Positions 1 to 8,785 of a DNA stretch of 64,000 bases are shown in pieces. Source of the stretch: Algoriphagus aestuariicola (lineage in GTDB: Bacteria > Bacteroidota > Bacteroidia > Cytophagales > Cyclobacteriaceae); the NCBI RefSeq assembly GCF_017254835.1, contig NZ_JAFKCW010000001.1:806001-870000 (forward strand), given 5' to 3'. The position numbers and the translations under genes are program-made. The notes beneath the pieces are model-generated. The model saw only the letters and a program-made list of their open reading frames with translations. It searched no databases and was not told where the DNA came from. Position 1 is the first letter of the stretch, and each line of letters starts with the position of its first letter.

Positions 1-296
1 TGCCGACTACGACCCGATATATCGCTAATGCAAGCTTGCGTAGGTATATTTCTCAAGCGGGAGGCTTTACCGAGGAAGCCAGAAAAAGCAAAGCCTATGT
101 CATCTATGCAAATGGCGACGCCAAGAGAACGCATTCTTTTATGATGTTTAAATTTTATCCCCATTTAGAGCCAGGGGCTGAGATTGTTGTCCCGAAAAAG
201 CCCGAAAGGGAGAAATTGGGCGCGGCAGCTTGGTTGGGTATCGCTTCAAGCTTGGCCACATTGGGGATCCTAGTACAATCATTAATAAACAACTAA
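1..296 (+). CDS. Polysaccharide export protein, Wza/SLBB type (C-terminal end, 5' truncated)
   Basis: The reading frame is open from the first complete codon at position 3 and ends at 296, so the gene begins before the window; a TTG at 36 is internal. The visible residues look like the end of an SLBB (soluble ligand-binding beta-grasp) domain: SLRRYISQAGGFTEEARKS, then the acidic/proline stretch LEPGAEIVVPKKPE, then one hydrophobic C-terminal helix (LGIASSLATLGILVQSL). This layout is usual for Bacteroidota Wza-like outer-membrane export proteins, which form the pore for polymer release. It lies 29 bp before the UDP-glucose dehydrogenase gene and is probably cotranscribed with it. The N-terminal Poly_export domain and signal peptide are not visible. 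Confidence 0.8.
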   Translation, partial: PTTTRYIANASLRRYISQAGGFTEEARKSKAYVIYANGDAKRTHSFMMFKFYPHLEPGAEIVVPKKPEREKLGAAAWLGIASSLATLGILVQSLINN

Positions 297-325
297 AAAC
301 TAACAACTAACAAAAGTCAATTTTT

Positions 326-1645
326 ATGAAAATCACAGTAGTCGGAACCGGATATGTAGGCTTAGTATCAGGAGCATGTTTTGCAGACGTGGGAATTGAG
401 GTGACCTGCGTCGATATCGATCAGAGAAAAATCGAGAATCTCAAAAATGGCATTATGCCGATCTATGAGCCAGGCTTGGAGGAAATTGTAATTCGAAATT
501 TCAAAAGTGGCCGCCTAAATTTTAGCACGGATTTAGGAGAAGCGATCCAAGGGGCGGAAGTAGCTTTTATCGCGGTTGGAACGCCTCCAGGTGAGGACGG
601 TTCGGCTGACTTGAAATATGTACTTGCGGTTGCCGATGAGATCGGAAGCAAGATGACCGATTATATAGTTGTAGCTACAAAAAGCACCGTTCCTGTAACT
701 ACAGGTGAAAAAGTCCGGGCGGCAATACAAGCAGCGCTCGTCAAAAGAGGTTCCGACCTTCCTTTTGCGGTCGCCTCCAATCCGGAGTTTCTCAAAGAAG
801 GTGCTGCGGTGGAAGACTTCTTGAAGCCGGACAGAATTGTGATTGGCGTGGATGACGAGCGCGCAGAGCAGATTATGCAGCGGCTGTACAAGCCTTTCCA
901 GCTAAGCGGTGACAGGATCATTTACATGGACATACCTTCGGCGGAGATGACAAAATATGCCGCCAACGCGATGCTAGCTACCAAAATTTCCTTTATGAAC
1001 GACATCGCCAACCTCTGCGAGAGGGTAGGAGCGGATGCGAATATGGTCAGAAAAGGGATTGGATCAGATCCAAGGATTGGCAATAAATTTATATATCCGG
1101 GTGTCGGCTATGGGGGTTCTTGCTTTCCCAAAGACGTAAAGGCGATCATCAAAACTGCCAAACAATACGGATATAACCTTCGTGTTCTCCAGTCTGTGGA
1201 GGATGTAAATGACGATCAAAAACACATATTGGCAAGTAAGGTCAAAGCCCATTTCGGTGAAGACCTAAGCGGATTAACCTTTGCGATGTGGGGACTTAGC
1301 TTCAAGCCCAATACTGACGACATGCGGGAATCGCCGGCTTCTGTGATTATCGACGAACTCAGAGCTGCTGGTGCGAAAGTCAAGGCCTATGACCCGGTTG
1401 CGATGAAGGAAGCCGAGGCTCACTATATTTTTGACAAAGTAACCTATTGTAATGATGCCTATGATGCGTTGGTCGATGCGGATGCACTTCTTTTGGTGAC
1501 CGAATGGTCAGAATTCCGAATTCCTAGCTGGGAAGTTGTCGGCAAGCTACTCAACAACAAGGTGATATTCGATGGAAGGAATATTTACGACAAGAAGTAT
1601 CTAAATTCATTGGGCTTTACGCACTTTGGAATTGGAAATAAATGA
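326..1645 (+). CDS. ugd: UDP-glucose 6-dehydrogenase
   Basis: A cytoplasmic enzyme predicted to oxidise UDP-glucose to UDP-glucuronate with two NAD+, supplying uronic acid for the polymer. The 439-residue length is normal for the family. The Rossmann motif VVGTGYVGLVSG is at the N-terminus, with NPEFLKEGAAVEDFLKPDR in the middle and GVGYGGSCFPKDVKA around residues 258-272, placing the catalytic cysteine at residue 266. The C-terminal UDP-binding domain carries the family block WGLSFKPNTDDMRESP. It starts with ATG at 326, just after the Wza-like gene, and is followed by a strong terminator at 1745-1779. The GYGGSCFPKD form indicates the UDP-glucose branch rather than the HexNAc dehydrogenases; the second dehydrogenase at 16876 belongs to that other branch. 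Confidence 0.93.
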   Translation: MKITVVGTGYVGLVSGACFADVGIEVTCVDIDQRKIENLKNGIMPIYEPGLEEIVIRNFKSGRLNFSTDLGEAIQGAEVAFIAVGTPPGEDGSADLKYVLAVADEIGSKMTDYIVVATKSTVPVTTGEKVRAAIQAALVKRGSDLPFAVASNPEFLKEGAAVEDFLKPDRIVIGVDDERAEQIMQRLYKPFQLSGDRIIYMDIPSAEMTKYAANAMLATKISFMNDIANLCERVGADANMVRKGIGSDPRIGNKFIYPGVGYGGSCFPKDVKAIIKTAKQYGYNLRVLQSVEDVNDDQKHILASKVKAHFGEDLSGLTFAMWGLSFKPNTDDMRESPASVIIDELRAAGAKVKAYDPVAMKEAEAHYIFDKVTYCNDAYDALVDADALLLVTEWSEFRIPSWEVVGKLLNNKVIFDGRNIYDKKYLNSLGFTHFGIGNK

Positions 1646-1967
1646 AGCAGTCAAAGTAGGGAAGATAAAAGCGATTCAAGAATTGTGATTTCTGTGGTTC
1701 ATTGAAAAGTTGGAGTTAACCTAACAAAGTTAAAAAAGGCCGAGCAGGGACACTTTTCTAGTAAAAGTGTCCCTGTTTTAGGTAGCTAGGCAACGTACAG
1801 ATATCGAATAGGCCCAGCAAAAAAAATCTCCCAAAAATAACAGTCACTTTGGCAACAGAATTGAATTCATTTGCCATCTCTTCCGACTGGATTTTGTTTT
1901 TTTGAAATTGTTTTGCAAAAAGCTTGTAGTGTATCCAATTGATCTCATTTGGTAATTTAATAGTTGT
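1646..1967. other. Intergenic region between ugd and the Wzz-like gene
   Basis: No convincing coding sequence. The first half carries a hairpin terminator at 1745-1779. The AT-rich second half (about 1800-1967) must hold the promoter of the following gene, but I found no clean match to the Bacteroidota TTG/TANNTTTG pattern. Short open frames here overlap the start of the next gene or have no family-like sequence. Confidence 0.6.
1745..1779 (+). terminator. Rho-independent terminator after ugd
   Basis: A perfect 13-bp stem, CAGGGACACTTTT (1745-1757) with AAAAGTGTCCCTG (1763-1775), has a 5-nt loop (CTAGT) and is followed by TTTT. It sits 100 bp past the ugd stop, so it separates the wza-ugd unit from the Wzz-like gene. 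Confidence 0.85.
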
Positions 1968-3050
1968 ATGTCGGAAAACGTCTCAAAGTCTCCTTTTGAA
2001 GAACTCACATTGAGCGGCCTTGCAACGGTTGTTTGGAACAGGCGCAAAGTAGTTTACAAGGTTACCCTCCTGTTTGTTGTTTTGGGAATTGTTGTTGCAC
2101 TGGTTTCCCCCAAAAGGTTTTCTGCTACTTCGACCTTTATTCCCCAAATGGGTGAATCACCTGGTTCTCAAGGAGCATTGGGTGGATTGGCCTCTTTGGC
2201 AGGGTTCAATCTTAGCGGAGTGTCAGGCAGCTCAGATGTGCCGCCTGCTTTATATCCAAAGATTGCCTTGTCTGTAAGCTTTCAAAAGGCACTGCTGAAT
2301 GCAAAAATTCACGTGGACGCTTTGGACAGTGCCATTAGCTATCAAGAATATTACGATCAGCTTTATTCGCCAGGAGTAATGGAGTATGTCAAAGACTTTA
2401 CCGTTGGCCTACCTGGCAAGGTGGTGAAAGCTTTGAAAGGGGAGCCAGAAGCCGTATTAGTACAAGAGATTAATGGGATTGTCAGGGTGAGTCAGGAAGA
2501 GTACACCCACTTCAAGAGGCTTAATGCTCAACTGAAGGTCATTCCAAACGAAAAAGACGGCATCGTCACCGTCCATTTCGAAATGCCTGAGCCTTTGATG
2601 GCTGCCGAAATGACCAAATTCTCGGTAGATTTGCTGCAGGAAGAAGTGATCCAGTTTAAGATAAAGAATGCGAAAGAACAGTTGAGGTTTACCGAAGAGC
2701 GTTTTTTGGAGAGAAAGGAAGAATTCGAGGATGCCCAAATGAAATTGGCCAACTTCAAAGACCGCAACCAAAATTTGAGTTCAGCCTATGCAATCAGTCA
2801 GCTTCAACAGTTGGAAGCAAACTATAACTTCTATTTTGATGTGTACACCGAGCTGGCCAAACAAGTAGAGCAAGCAAAATTACAAGTGGCAAAGGATACC
2901 CAAGTTTTTTCTATTCTTCAACCTGTTACTCTCCCTATAGAAAAGTCCAATATTCGAGGATCTCTTGTCCTGATTATTTTTTCCATGATCGGATTTTCAT
3001 TTTCGATAGTCTACATTTTAGCATCTGAGTATTTCAAAAGACTGAAATAG
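1968..3050 (+). CDS. Wzz-family chain-length determinant (no kinase domain)
   Basis: An inner-membrane co-polymerase predicted to set the length of Wzy-made polymer. The 360-residue protein has the Wzz layout: a short cytoplasmic N-terminus, TM1 at about residues 28-50 (VTLLFVVLGIVVALVSP), a long periplasmic part with a helical, charged region at about 230-310, and TM2 near 330-352 (SLVLIIFSMIGFSFSIVYIL). A small-residue/glycine-rich stretch follows TM1 (GALGGLASLAGFNLSGVSG). There is no C-terminal ATPase/tyrosine-kinase domain, unlike the protein at 19077. It begins a new unit after the ugd terminator and precedes the Wzx flippase, which fits a Wzx/Wzy role. Confidence 0.82.
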   Translation: MSENVSKSPFEELTLSGLATVVWNRRKVVYKVTLLFVVLGIVVALVSPKRFSATSTFIPQMGESPGSQGALGGLASLAGFNLSGVSGSSDVPPALYPKIALSVSFQKALLNAKIHVDALDSAISYQEYYDQLYSPGVMEYVKDFTVGLPGKVVKALKGEPEAVLVQEINGIVRVSQEEYTHFKRLNAQLKVIPNEKDGIVTVHFEMPEPLMAAEMTKFSVDLLQEEVIQFKIKNAKEQLRFTEERFLERKEEFEDAQMKLANFKDRNQNLSSAYAISQLQQLEANYNFYFDVYTELAKQVEQAKLQVAKDTQVFSILQPVTLPIEKSNIRGSLVLIIFSMIGFSFSIVYILASEYFKRLK

Positions 3051-3160
3051 GGATTGTAATTGCAATGATACCATATCGATTGGAGAGGCGCTTTATAGAC
3101 TATGTGCCTGTTTACTTTTATTCTTTCTACTCAAAAAAGCTAGATTAAATATTACACTCT

Positions 3161-4405
3161 TTGGGTAGAGAAAGTCTTTTTTCAAATATTTTCAATTTAC
3201 TTCTCCTACAGGGCATGAACTATATTATGCCCTTGGTGACTTTTCCATATTTGGTCAGGGTTTTAGGGGTTGATCAATACGGTGTACTAGCCTTTTGCTT
3301 GGCGGTTTCATCATATTTTACCCTAGTTACCGACTACGGATTTAATCTTTCTGCCACCAGACAGGTTTCAATAAATAGGGATGACTCCCAGAAGATCAGT
3401 GAAATTTTCGGTTCAATCCTCTTTATTAAGTTGTTGTTGATGGCCGCCTGTTTCTTGGTGATGGTGTGTCTTGTTTTCTGGATCGAGAGGTTCAACCAAA
3501 TACAGGATCTGCTGTTTATTTCATTTGGGATGGTGTTCGGACAGGTTTTATTTCCTATTTGGCTCTTTCAGGGGATGGAGAGAATGAAATATATTACCTA
3601 TCTGAGCATTTTAGCTAAGTTTATTTTTACTGTAGGGATATTTCTTTTTGTAAAAAATGAAGCGGATATATGGCTGGTTCCTCTGCTCAATTCCATTGGC
3701 CTAGTTTTTATCGGAGTGGTATCGGTTTTTATAGTTGTTAGGCAGTTTGGAGTGAAGTTTTATATTCCAAATAGGCAAGTTTTAGGTTTTTATCTCAAGG
3801 ACGGATGGGATCTATTCACATCCAATTTGGCTATTTTGGGGTATAAGAACAATTCGATATTGCTTTTGGCATTTTATCTCGATCCAATAATTTTTGGGTT
3901 TTACTCTATAGGCAAGAAGATTTTTGAGGCGATCAACGGATTGAATGTCGTTTTGTCCCAGGCCTTTTTTCCGAGTGTCTCGCAGGCCCAGAAAGACAGA
4001 GGTTTGGCCATTTCAAATAGATTAAGAAGTCTTTTCTCCATTTCGATGATTCTTTCTACTTCTATTTTTCTTTTTACCTTTTTCTTTGCCAGATACATTT
4101 CGCTGCTTGTGTCAGGCAGTCAAGAGGCTGTCGTTATAGAAATTCTTAGAATGCTGGCAATTGCCTTGTTTATCATAGGTATAAATGTTCCTGCGGTGCA
4201 GTATCTTTTGACAACAGGGAATTCCCGGAGATTTAGCATCATTGTGTGGTGTGGTGTCCTTATTGACTTGATTCTATTGTTTTTACTTGTTCCAAAGTTT
4301 GACTATAGAGGTGCTCTTTATGCAACACTGGTTTCTGAGATGTTGATTACTTTGTCTTTGTACTACTATAGCTATTCGATATTTAATAAGAGAAAATATG
4401 TTTGA
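3161..4405 (+). CDS. wzx: Wzx-type oligosaccharide flippase
   Basis: A membrane protein of 414 residues with about twelve hydrophobic segments. The N-terminal block NIFNLLLLQGMNYIMPLVTF with LVRVLGVDQYGVLAF is typical of the Polysacc_synt/RfbX (MOP superfamily) flippases. These move undecaprenyl-diphosphate-linked repeat units across the inner membrane. The start is a TTG at 3161, chosen because the family N-terminus begins there and no ATG lies nearby upstream. The gene overlaps the next (methyltransferase) by 8 bp, so the two are probably translated together. With the Wzz at 1968 and the likely Wzy at 9537 it makes a Wzx/Wzy-dependent system for block A. Confidence 0.9.
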   Translation: MGRESLFSNIFNLLLLQGMNYIMPLVTFPYLVRVLGVDQYGVLAFCLAVSSYFTLVTDYGFNLSATRQVSINRDDSQKISEIFGSILFIKLLLMAACFLVMVCLVFWIERFNQIQDLLFISFGMVFGQVLFPIWLFQGMERMKYITYLSILAKFIFTVGIFLFVKNEADIWLVPLLNSIGLVFIGVVSVFIVVRQFGVKFYIPNRQVLGFYLKDGWDLFTSNLAILGYKNNSILLLAFYLDPIIFGFYSIGKKIFEAINGLNVVLSQAFFPSVSQAQKDRGLAISNRLRSLFSISMILSTSIFLFTFFFARYISLLVSGSQEAVVIEILRMLAIALFIIGINVPAVQYLLTTGNSRRFSIIVWCGVLIDLILLFLLVPKFDYRGALYATLVSEMLITLSLYYYSYSIFNKRKYV

Positions 4406-5000
4406 TGAAATTTTGAACCAGTATCAGAATAAGTACGGCAAAAGTGTGCTGGAATTAGGACCTGGAGAGACCAAGCAATTTGAGTACTGTATTGGTTTGG
4501 ATATGGTCAACAAGGATAGTGTGGACTTTGTTTGTGACTTGTCTGAGGGTTTTTCTTTCATACAGGATAGTTGTATAGACGAAATTCATACAAGCCATTT
4601 TTTGGAACATATTGATAATTTGCCTCTGTTTCTCAAGGAGGTTTTTAGGGTCTTGAAGCCTGGGGGTAGGATGGTTAATGTTGTGCCCCATTTTTCAAAC
4701 CCTTACTACTATAGCGATTATACCCACAAGGCTTTTTGGGGCCTGTATTCTATTTCTTACTTCAGTAAAAATTCCTTTTTCAAACGGAAAGTGCCTATGT
4801 ACTACAATGACATTGACTTCGATATTTTGGATGTCAAGTTGATTTTTAGGTCTGACTTTCGGCTTAGAAATCTCTTCAAGAAGGTATTGACGTCTATTTT
4901 TAACTCTTCCAACTACATGAAGGAGCTGTATGAGGAGACATTTACATATATCTTCCCTTGCTATGAGATTCTATTTGTCATACAGAAAAGCAAAGGTTGA
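4398..5000 (+). CDS. Class I SAM-dependent methyltransferase (type 11)
   Basis: A 200-residue protein with a methyltransferase core: motif I VLELGPGETKQ near residues 17-27, the acidic loop at GLDMVNK, then CIDEIHTSHFLEHIDN and VFRVLKPGGRMVNVVPH, the usual post-motif II/III blocks of Methyltransf_11. Motif I is the relaxed LELGPGE form. The gene overlaps the Wzx gene and lies inside a glycosyltransferase run, so it may methylate a sugar of the repeat unit or a lipid-linked intermediate; the substrate cannot be read from sequence. The C-terminal third has no recognisable domain. Confidence 0.75.
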   Translation: MFDEILNQYQNKYGKSVLELGPGETKQFEYCIGLDMVNKDSVDFVCDLSEGFSFIQDSCIDEIHTSHFLEHIDNLPLFLKEVFRVLKPGGRMVNVVPHFSNPYYYSDYTHKAFWGLYSISYFSKNSFFKRKVPMYYNDIDFDILDVKLIFRSDFRLRNLFKKVLTSIFNSSNYMKELYEETFTYIFPCYEILFVIQKSKG

Positions 5001-5040
5001 AATCGAGTCGGAAAACAATTATGCTTTAAAATAGATTGGT

Positions 5041-6039
5041 TTGATTAAAACTATTGCGGTAATTGTCACTTATGGCGACAGGTTTGTATTCCTGGAGCAG
5101 GTGGTTAGAGCGGCTGTCAAGGAGGGGGTGTCCCAAGTTTGGATAGTGGACAACGCGTCTGCCGTTGAATCGAGAAAGCAGATAAGTTCACTAAGATCGG
5201 AGCTAGGAAATGTGACGGTTTTCACAAACGAAGCCAACTTGGGTACGGCAGGCGCATATTCTCTTGTTCTTGATTATGCCTTTCGACTTCGGGAAGAGAT
5301 TTATTTATGGTTTTTGGATGATGACAACTGTCCCAGATCGGGCTGCCTTAGAGCTTTGCATAGTGCGCATTCGCTGTTGTCAGAGGACTTTGCTCGTCCT
5401 GTTTTGTATTGTTACAGGGGAAACTGTTGGCGGGATGATTTGCTTGCAGTGTCGGCGGGATTAATCAAAGCTCCGGTGGCCAACGGTTTTTGTGGGTTTG
5501 ACATTGCGAGCTATTTGGGTGGCAAATTGGGCAGAAAGGCAGCTTCTCCCGATAAAAGCGATGTTAGATTCCCTATCATAAAGGTTCAATATGGTCCGTA
5601 TGGCGGGCTTTTTAGCCACGTAGACAATTTGAGGGAAATTGGTTTACCGAAGAAGGAATTTTTTGTCTATGCCGATGACCATGAATACACGATCAGGTTT
5701 TCAAAGCTTGGCATAAAACAATTTTTGATCTACTCCAGCCAGATTGAAGACTTGGATATGTCCTTCAAGGATGGAGAGGATATTTTTAGCCAGAATGTAT
5801 CACTATTTAAGTTGTTTTATTCTTTTAGAAACACCGCATATTTTTACAATAGTATAAAAACCAATAGCTACAGATATCGCTTAAATCGGATTTCCTTCTT
5901 TTTGATTATTTGCTATTGGGGGTTTTTTAAGTTTTTAAAGAAACCGGCCTTTATATATAACAGGATTAAATTTTTGTTTTCTGCAGTTAGATTGGGAGAA
6001 AAGGGTGTTTTTACAATTGTCCCCAATTCTTTTGAATAG
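5041..6039 (+). CDS. Glycosyltransferase family 2
   Basis: A 332-residue cytosolic or membrane-associated transferase. The N-terminus IAVIVTYGDRFVFLEQVVRA, then VWIVDNAS and NLGTAGA, then the metal-binding acidic motif LWFLDDDNCPR (about residues 87-97), gives a GT-A fold of GT2. The form YADDHEYTIRFSKLG later in the protein resembles galactofuranosyl/rhamnosyl-type GT2 enzymes. The C-terminal 60 residues are hydrophobic and basic and may contact the membrane. The start is TTG at 5041. It should add one sugar to the block A repeat; donor and linkage are unknown. Confidence 0.82.
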   Translation: MIKTIAVIVTYGDRFVFLEQVVRAAVKEGVSQVWIVDNASAVESRKQISSLRSELGNVTVFTNEANLGTAGAYSLVLDYAFRLREEIYLWFLDDDNCPRSGCLRALHSAHSLLSEDFARPVLYCYRGNCWRDDLLAVSAGLIKAPVANGFCGFDIASYLGGKLGRKAASPDKSDVRFPIIKVQYGPYGGLFSHVDNLREIGLPKKEFFVYADDHEYTIRFSKLGIKQFLIYSSQIEDLDMSFKDGEDIFSQNVSLFKLFYSFRNTAYFYNSIKTNSYRYRLNRISFFLIICYWGFFKFLKKPAFIYNRIKFLFSAVRLGEKGVFTIVPNSFE

Positions 6040-6080
6040 TTGTTCTGTTCGTTCGATTTTCCTTTTGAAAAAGTAGCGTT

Positions 6081-7979
6081 ATGTGTGGAATAGCCGGATT
6101 TGTCGATCTGAATTTGTCATCAGATGAAAATGTGTTGAAAAAAATGACCGATGCCATGTTGCATCGGGGTCCGGATGACTCGGGATATTATTTTCAAAAT
6201 GAGTCATCGTTTCAAGTGGGGGTGGGGCATAGGCGTCTTTCTATTTTGGACTTGTCCCCACAAGGCCATCAGCCCATGGAGTTTGGGCAGTATCAGATAA
6301 TATTTAACGGGGAGGTCTACAATTTTAAGGAGATCCGCACCGATCTGGAAAAGGAGGGTTTTTCCTTTAGTTCAAATTCCGATACGGAAGTCATATTGAA
6401 GGCCTACAGCCAGTGGGGCAAGGAGATGGTTCATCGCCTAAATGGTATGTTTGCCATAGCGATCTATGATTACATCGGGGAAAAGATCACGCTTTTTCGA
6501 GATCGCGCCGGAGTCAAGCCAGTGTACTGGTATTTCAGGGATGGCTTGTTCATGTTTGCGAGTGAACTCAAAAGCTTTCATGAGCACCCTTGTTTCAAAC
6601 GGGAGATTAGCGAAGAGGGGCTGAATCTATTTTTTCAATACGGATACATACCGCAACCGTATACGATTTTCAGACATACCCATAAGCTGAAGGCAGGCCA
6701 TATACTGGAATTTGGTGTTTCCAATGCGGATATTAAGGCCTCAAAATATTGGGATGTCATATCATGCTACAATCAAGACAAGCTTTCCATCAGCGAAGAG
6801 GAGGCCAAAACTGAGACTGAACAATTACTTAAATCCGCTTGTGAATATAGAATGGTAGCGGATGTCCCGGTAGGGATTTTCTTGAGTGGGGGTTACGATT
6901 CCTCTGCCGTAACGGCTTTGTTGCAGAGTTCTCGAACCGAAAAAATCAAGACCTTTTCAATTGGCTTTTTGGAAGAAAACTTCAATGAAGCCCATCATGC
7001 GAAAAAAGTCGCGGATTACCTTGGGACTGATCATACTGAATATTATTGTAGACAGGAGGATGCAGCGGCTGTTTTGCCTGATTTAGCCTTTTATTTTGAT
7101 GAGCCATTCGCGGATAATTCGATGATTCCTACTATACTGGTGAGCAAGTTGGCAAGGGAGAAAGTAACTGTCTCGCTAAGCGCTGATGGTGGGGATGAGC
7201 TGTTTGGAGGGTATGAAAAATATCTGATAGCGGGAAAATACCATGATAGGTTCGGTCAGTTCCCCTACAGAAAGCAGATGTCCGGCGTATTGGAAAAGCT
7301 GTCACCCCGTAGGCTTCGCCTCAATACTGTTTTTCCCAAATCCAGCGAGCGGTTTTACCGAGCGGTGTCCTTTTTGAAGTGTGAGTCCCCGGCCGATTTT
7401 ATGGGCAGTTTTCAGAAGTTTTTCACTTCAGAAGAAGTGAATGAGCTGGTTCATTCTGGATCGGGACAGGTATTCACAGGTTTTGACGATTTGGAATACT
7501 TGTCGGGTGGATTGTCGGATTTGGACAAGATGATGGCGATTGATTTCAAGACTTACCAGCAGGATGATATTTTGACAAAGGTGGACCGGTCCACGATGTC
7601 GGTAAGTCTAGAAGGGAGGGAGCCCTTGCTGGACTATAGGCTGATTGAATTTGTCTCCCGCTTGGACCCAAGCCTAAAGATCAAGGACGGGAACAGAAAA
7701 TACCTGTTGAAAGACATTACCCACAAGTATGTTCCAAAGGATCTGCTCGACAGACCAAAAATGGGTTTTAGTATTCCCCTGGAAAGATGGTTGGTTGAGG
7801 GATTCAGGGATCATCTGGAGTTTTATTTTCAGCCTGAGAGACTGAAAGAGCACGGCTTGTTTGACGTTTTTGAGATGGTCAAGATAAAGGAGCTGTTTCT
7901 CGACGGACATTCTTATTTGTTGGGAAAGGTCTGGACTGTTCTTGTGTTCCAAATGTGGTATGACAAATGGATGAGGTAA
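6081..7979 (+). CDS. Asparagine synthase-type glutamine amidotransferase
   Basis: 632 residues with both domains of class II glutamine-hydrolysing asparagine synthetases. The N-terminal glutaminase starts MCGIAGFVD, placing the nucleophile Cys at residue 2, with MLHRGPDDSG, HRRLSILD and IIFNGEVYN. The C-terminal ATP-pyrophosphatase has the PP-loop FLSGGYDSSAV near residue 268 and SLSADGGDELFGGYEKY. It sits between a GT2 and a DUF616 gene and overlaps the latter by 13 bp, so it is part of the polymer operon. In such loci AsnB homologues are known or proposed to amidate uronic acids, and the locus encodes UDP-glucuronate synthesis, so a sugar-amidation role is likelier than asparagine supply. 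That last point is inference. Confidence 0.88.
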   Translation: MCGIAGFVDLNLSSDENVLKKMTDAMLHRGPDDSGYYFQNESSFQVGVGHRRLSILDLSPQGHQPMEFGQYQIIFNGEVYNFKEIRTDLEKEGFSFSSNSDTEVILKAYSQWGKEMVHRLNGMFAIAIYDYIGEKITLFRDRAGVKPVYWYFRDGLFMFASELKSFHEHPCFKREISEEGLNLFFQYGYIPQPYTIFRHTHKLKAGHILEFGVSNADIKASKYWDVISCYNQDKLSISEEEAKTETEQLLKSACEYRMVADVPVGIFLSGGYDSSAVTALLQSSRTEKIKTFSIGFLEENFNEAHHAKKVADYLGTDHTEYYCRQEDAAAVLPDLAFYFDEPFADNSMIPTILVSKLAREKVTVSLSADGGDELFGGYEKYLIAGKYHDRFGQFPYRKQMSGVLEKLSPRRLRLNTVFPKSSERFYRAVSFLKCESPADFMGSFQKFFTSEEVNELVHSGSGQVFTGFDDLEYLSGGLSDLDKMMAIDFKTYQQDDILTKVDRSTMSVSLEGREPLLDYRLIEFVSRLDPSLKIKDGNRKYLLKDITHKYVPKDLLDRPKMGFSIPLERWLVEGFRDHLEFYFQPERLKEHGLFDVFEMVKIKELFLDGHSYLLGKVWTVLVFQMWYDKWMR

Positions 7980-8764
7980 GGAAGGGTCGCTTGGTAGTCT
8001 ATATCGCACTTTTTGGTGACTATGATCGATTGATAGATCCGATTGGAAAGTTTGATCGAGTTGATTTCGTCTGCTTTACCGACCAAGTCGATTTGAAGTC
8101 GGATATTTGGCAGATCCGACAGGTCTGCAATACCGAGCTAAGCTCACTGGAGCTCAATAGGATGTATAAGTTTTTTCCCCATCGGTTTTTGGGAGAATAT
8201 GAAATAAGCTTCTATGTGGATTCCAACATCCGCATAAAAAATGCGGCCAATAGGCTGTTTCGCCAATTGATCGATAGCAACTATACGTTTGCTCTTCCTG
8301 ATCATTTTGGCCGACGATGTGTCTACGATGAAGCTAATGTGATCATTCTGTCCAGAAAGGGCAATGAGGAGGTCGTGAACTCCCAAATGAAAGGCTACGA
8401 AGCGGAAGGCTTTCCGGTGGGGTTTGGGTTGACGGAGAACAACCTTCTTTTCAGAAGGCACACTGACCCAAAGGTGATCAAGACGATGGAGCTCTGGTGG
8501 GAGGAGTTTCAGAATAAAAGCAAAAGAGATCAGCTTTCATTAATGTATGTGCTGTGGAAATCGGGCCTGGACTTTACGACAGGCGTATTTTCATCCCGAC
8601 GCAGTCCCTACTTTTCGATGGAGCCGCACAAGGGTGCTGTCACCCGATTTACCAAGCTGATCGGCTACGTCAGATTCAAAAGATTCTATGACTCTAACCA
8701 GCCGCTCCCTCGCGTTTTTGACTATCTGGACAGGATTTATGGGAAAATTGTCCGGATGCTTTAG
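7967..8764 (+). CDS. DUF616 (TOD1/MUCI70-like) glycosyltransferase-like protein
   Basis: 265 residues. The blocks VVYIALFGDYDRL, FVCFTDQ, SSLELNRMYKFFPHRF, ISFYVDSNIRI (residues ~80-90) and the later DQLSLMYVLWKSGLDF match the DUF616 pattern (TOD1/MUCI70 glycosyltransferase-like domain), known from plants and scattered in bacterial polysaccharide loci. The YVDSN motif probably replaces the DxD of GT-A enzymes. The start is ATG within the end of the AsnB-like gene. Neighbours are glycosyltransferases, so it probably transfers a sugar in the block A repeat. No signal peptide or membrane segment is seen. Confidence 0.75.
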   Translation: MDEVRKGRLVVYIALFGDYDRLIDPIGKFDRVDFVCFTDQVDLKSDIWQIRQVCNTELSSLELNRMYKFFPHRFLGEYEISFYVDSNIRIKNAANRLFRQLIDSNYTFALPDHFGRRCVYDEANVIILSRKGNEEVVNSQMKGYEAEGFPVGFGLTENNLLFRRHTDPKVIKTMELWWEEFQNKSKRDQLSLMYVLWKSGLDFTTGVFSSRRSPYFSMEPHKGAVTRFTKLIGYVRFKRFYDSNQPLPRVFDYLDRIYGKIVRML

Positions 8765-8785
8765 TGTATATGTTTTCCAAGTGAT

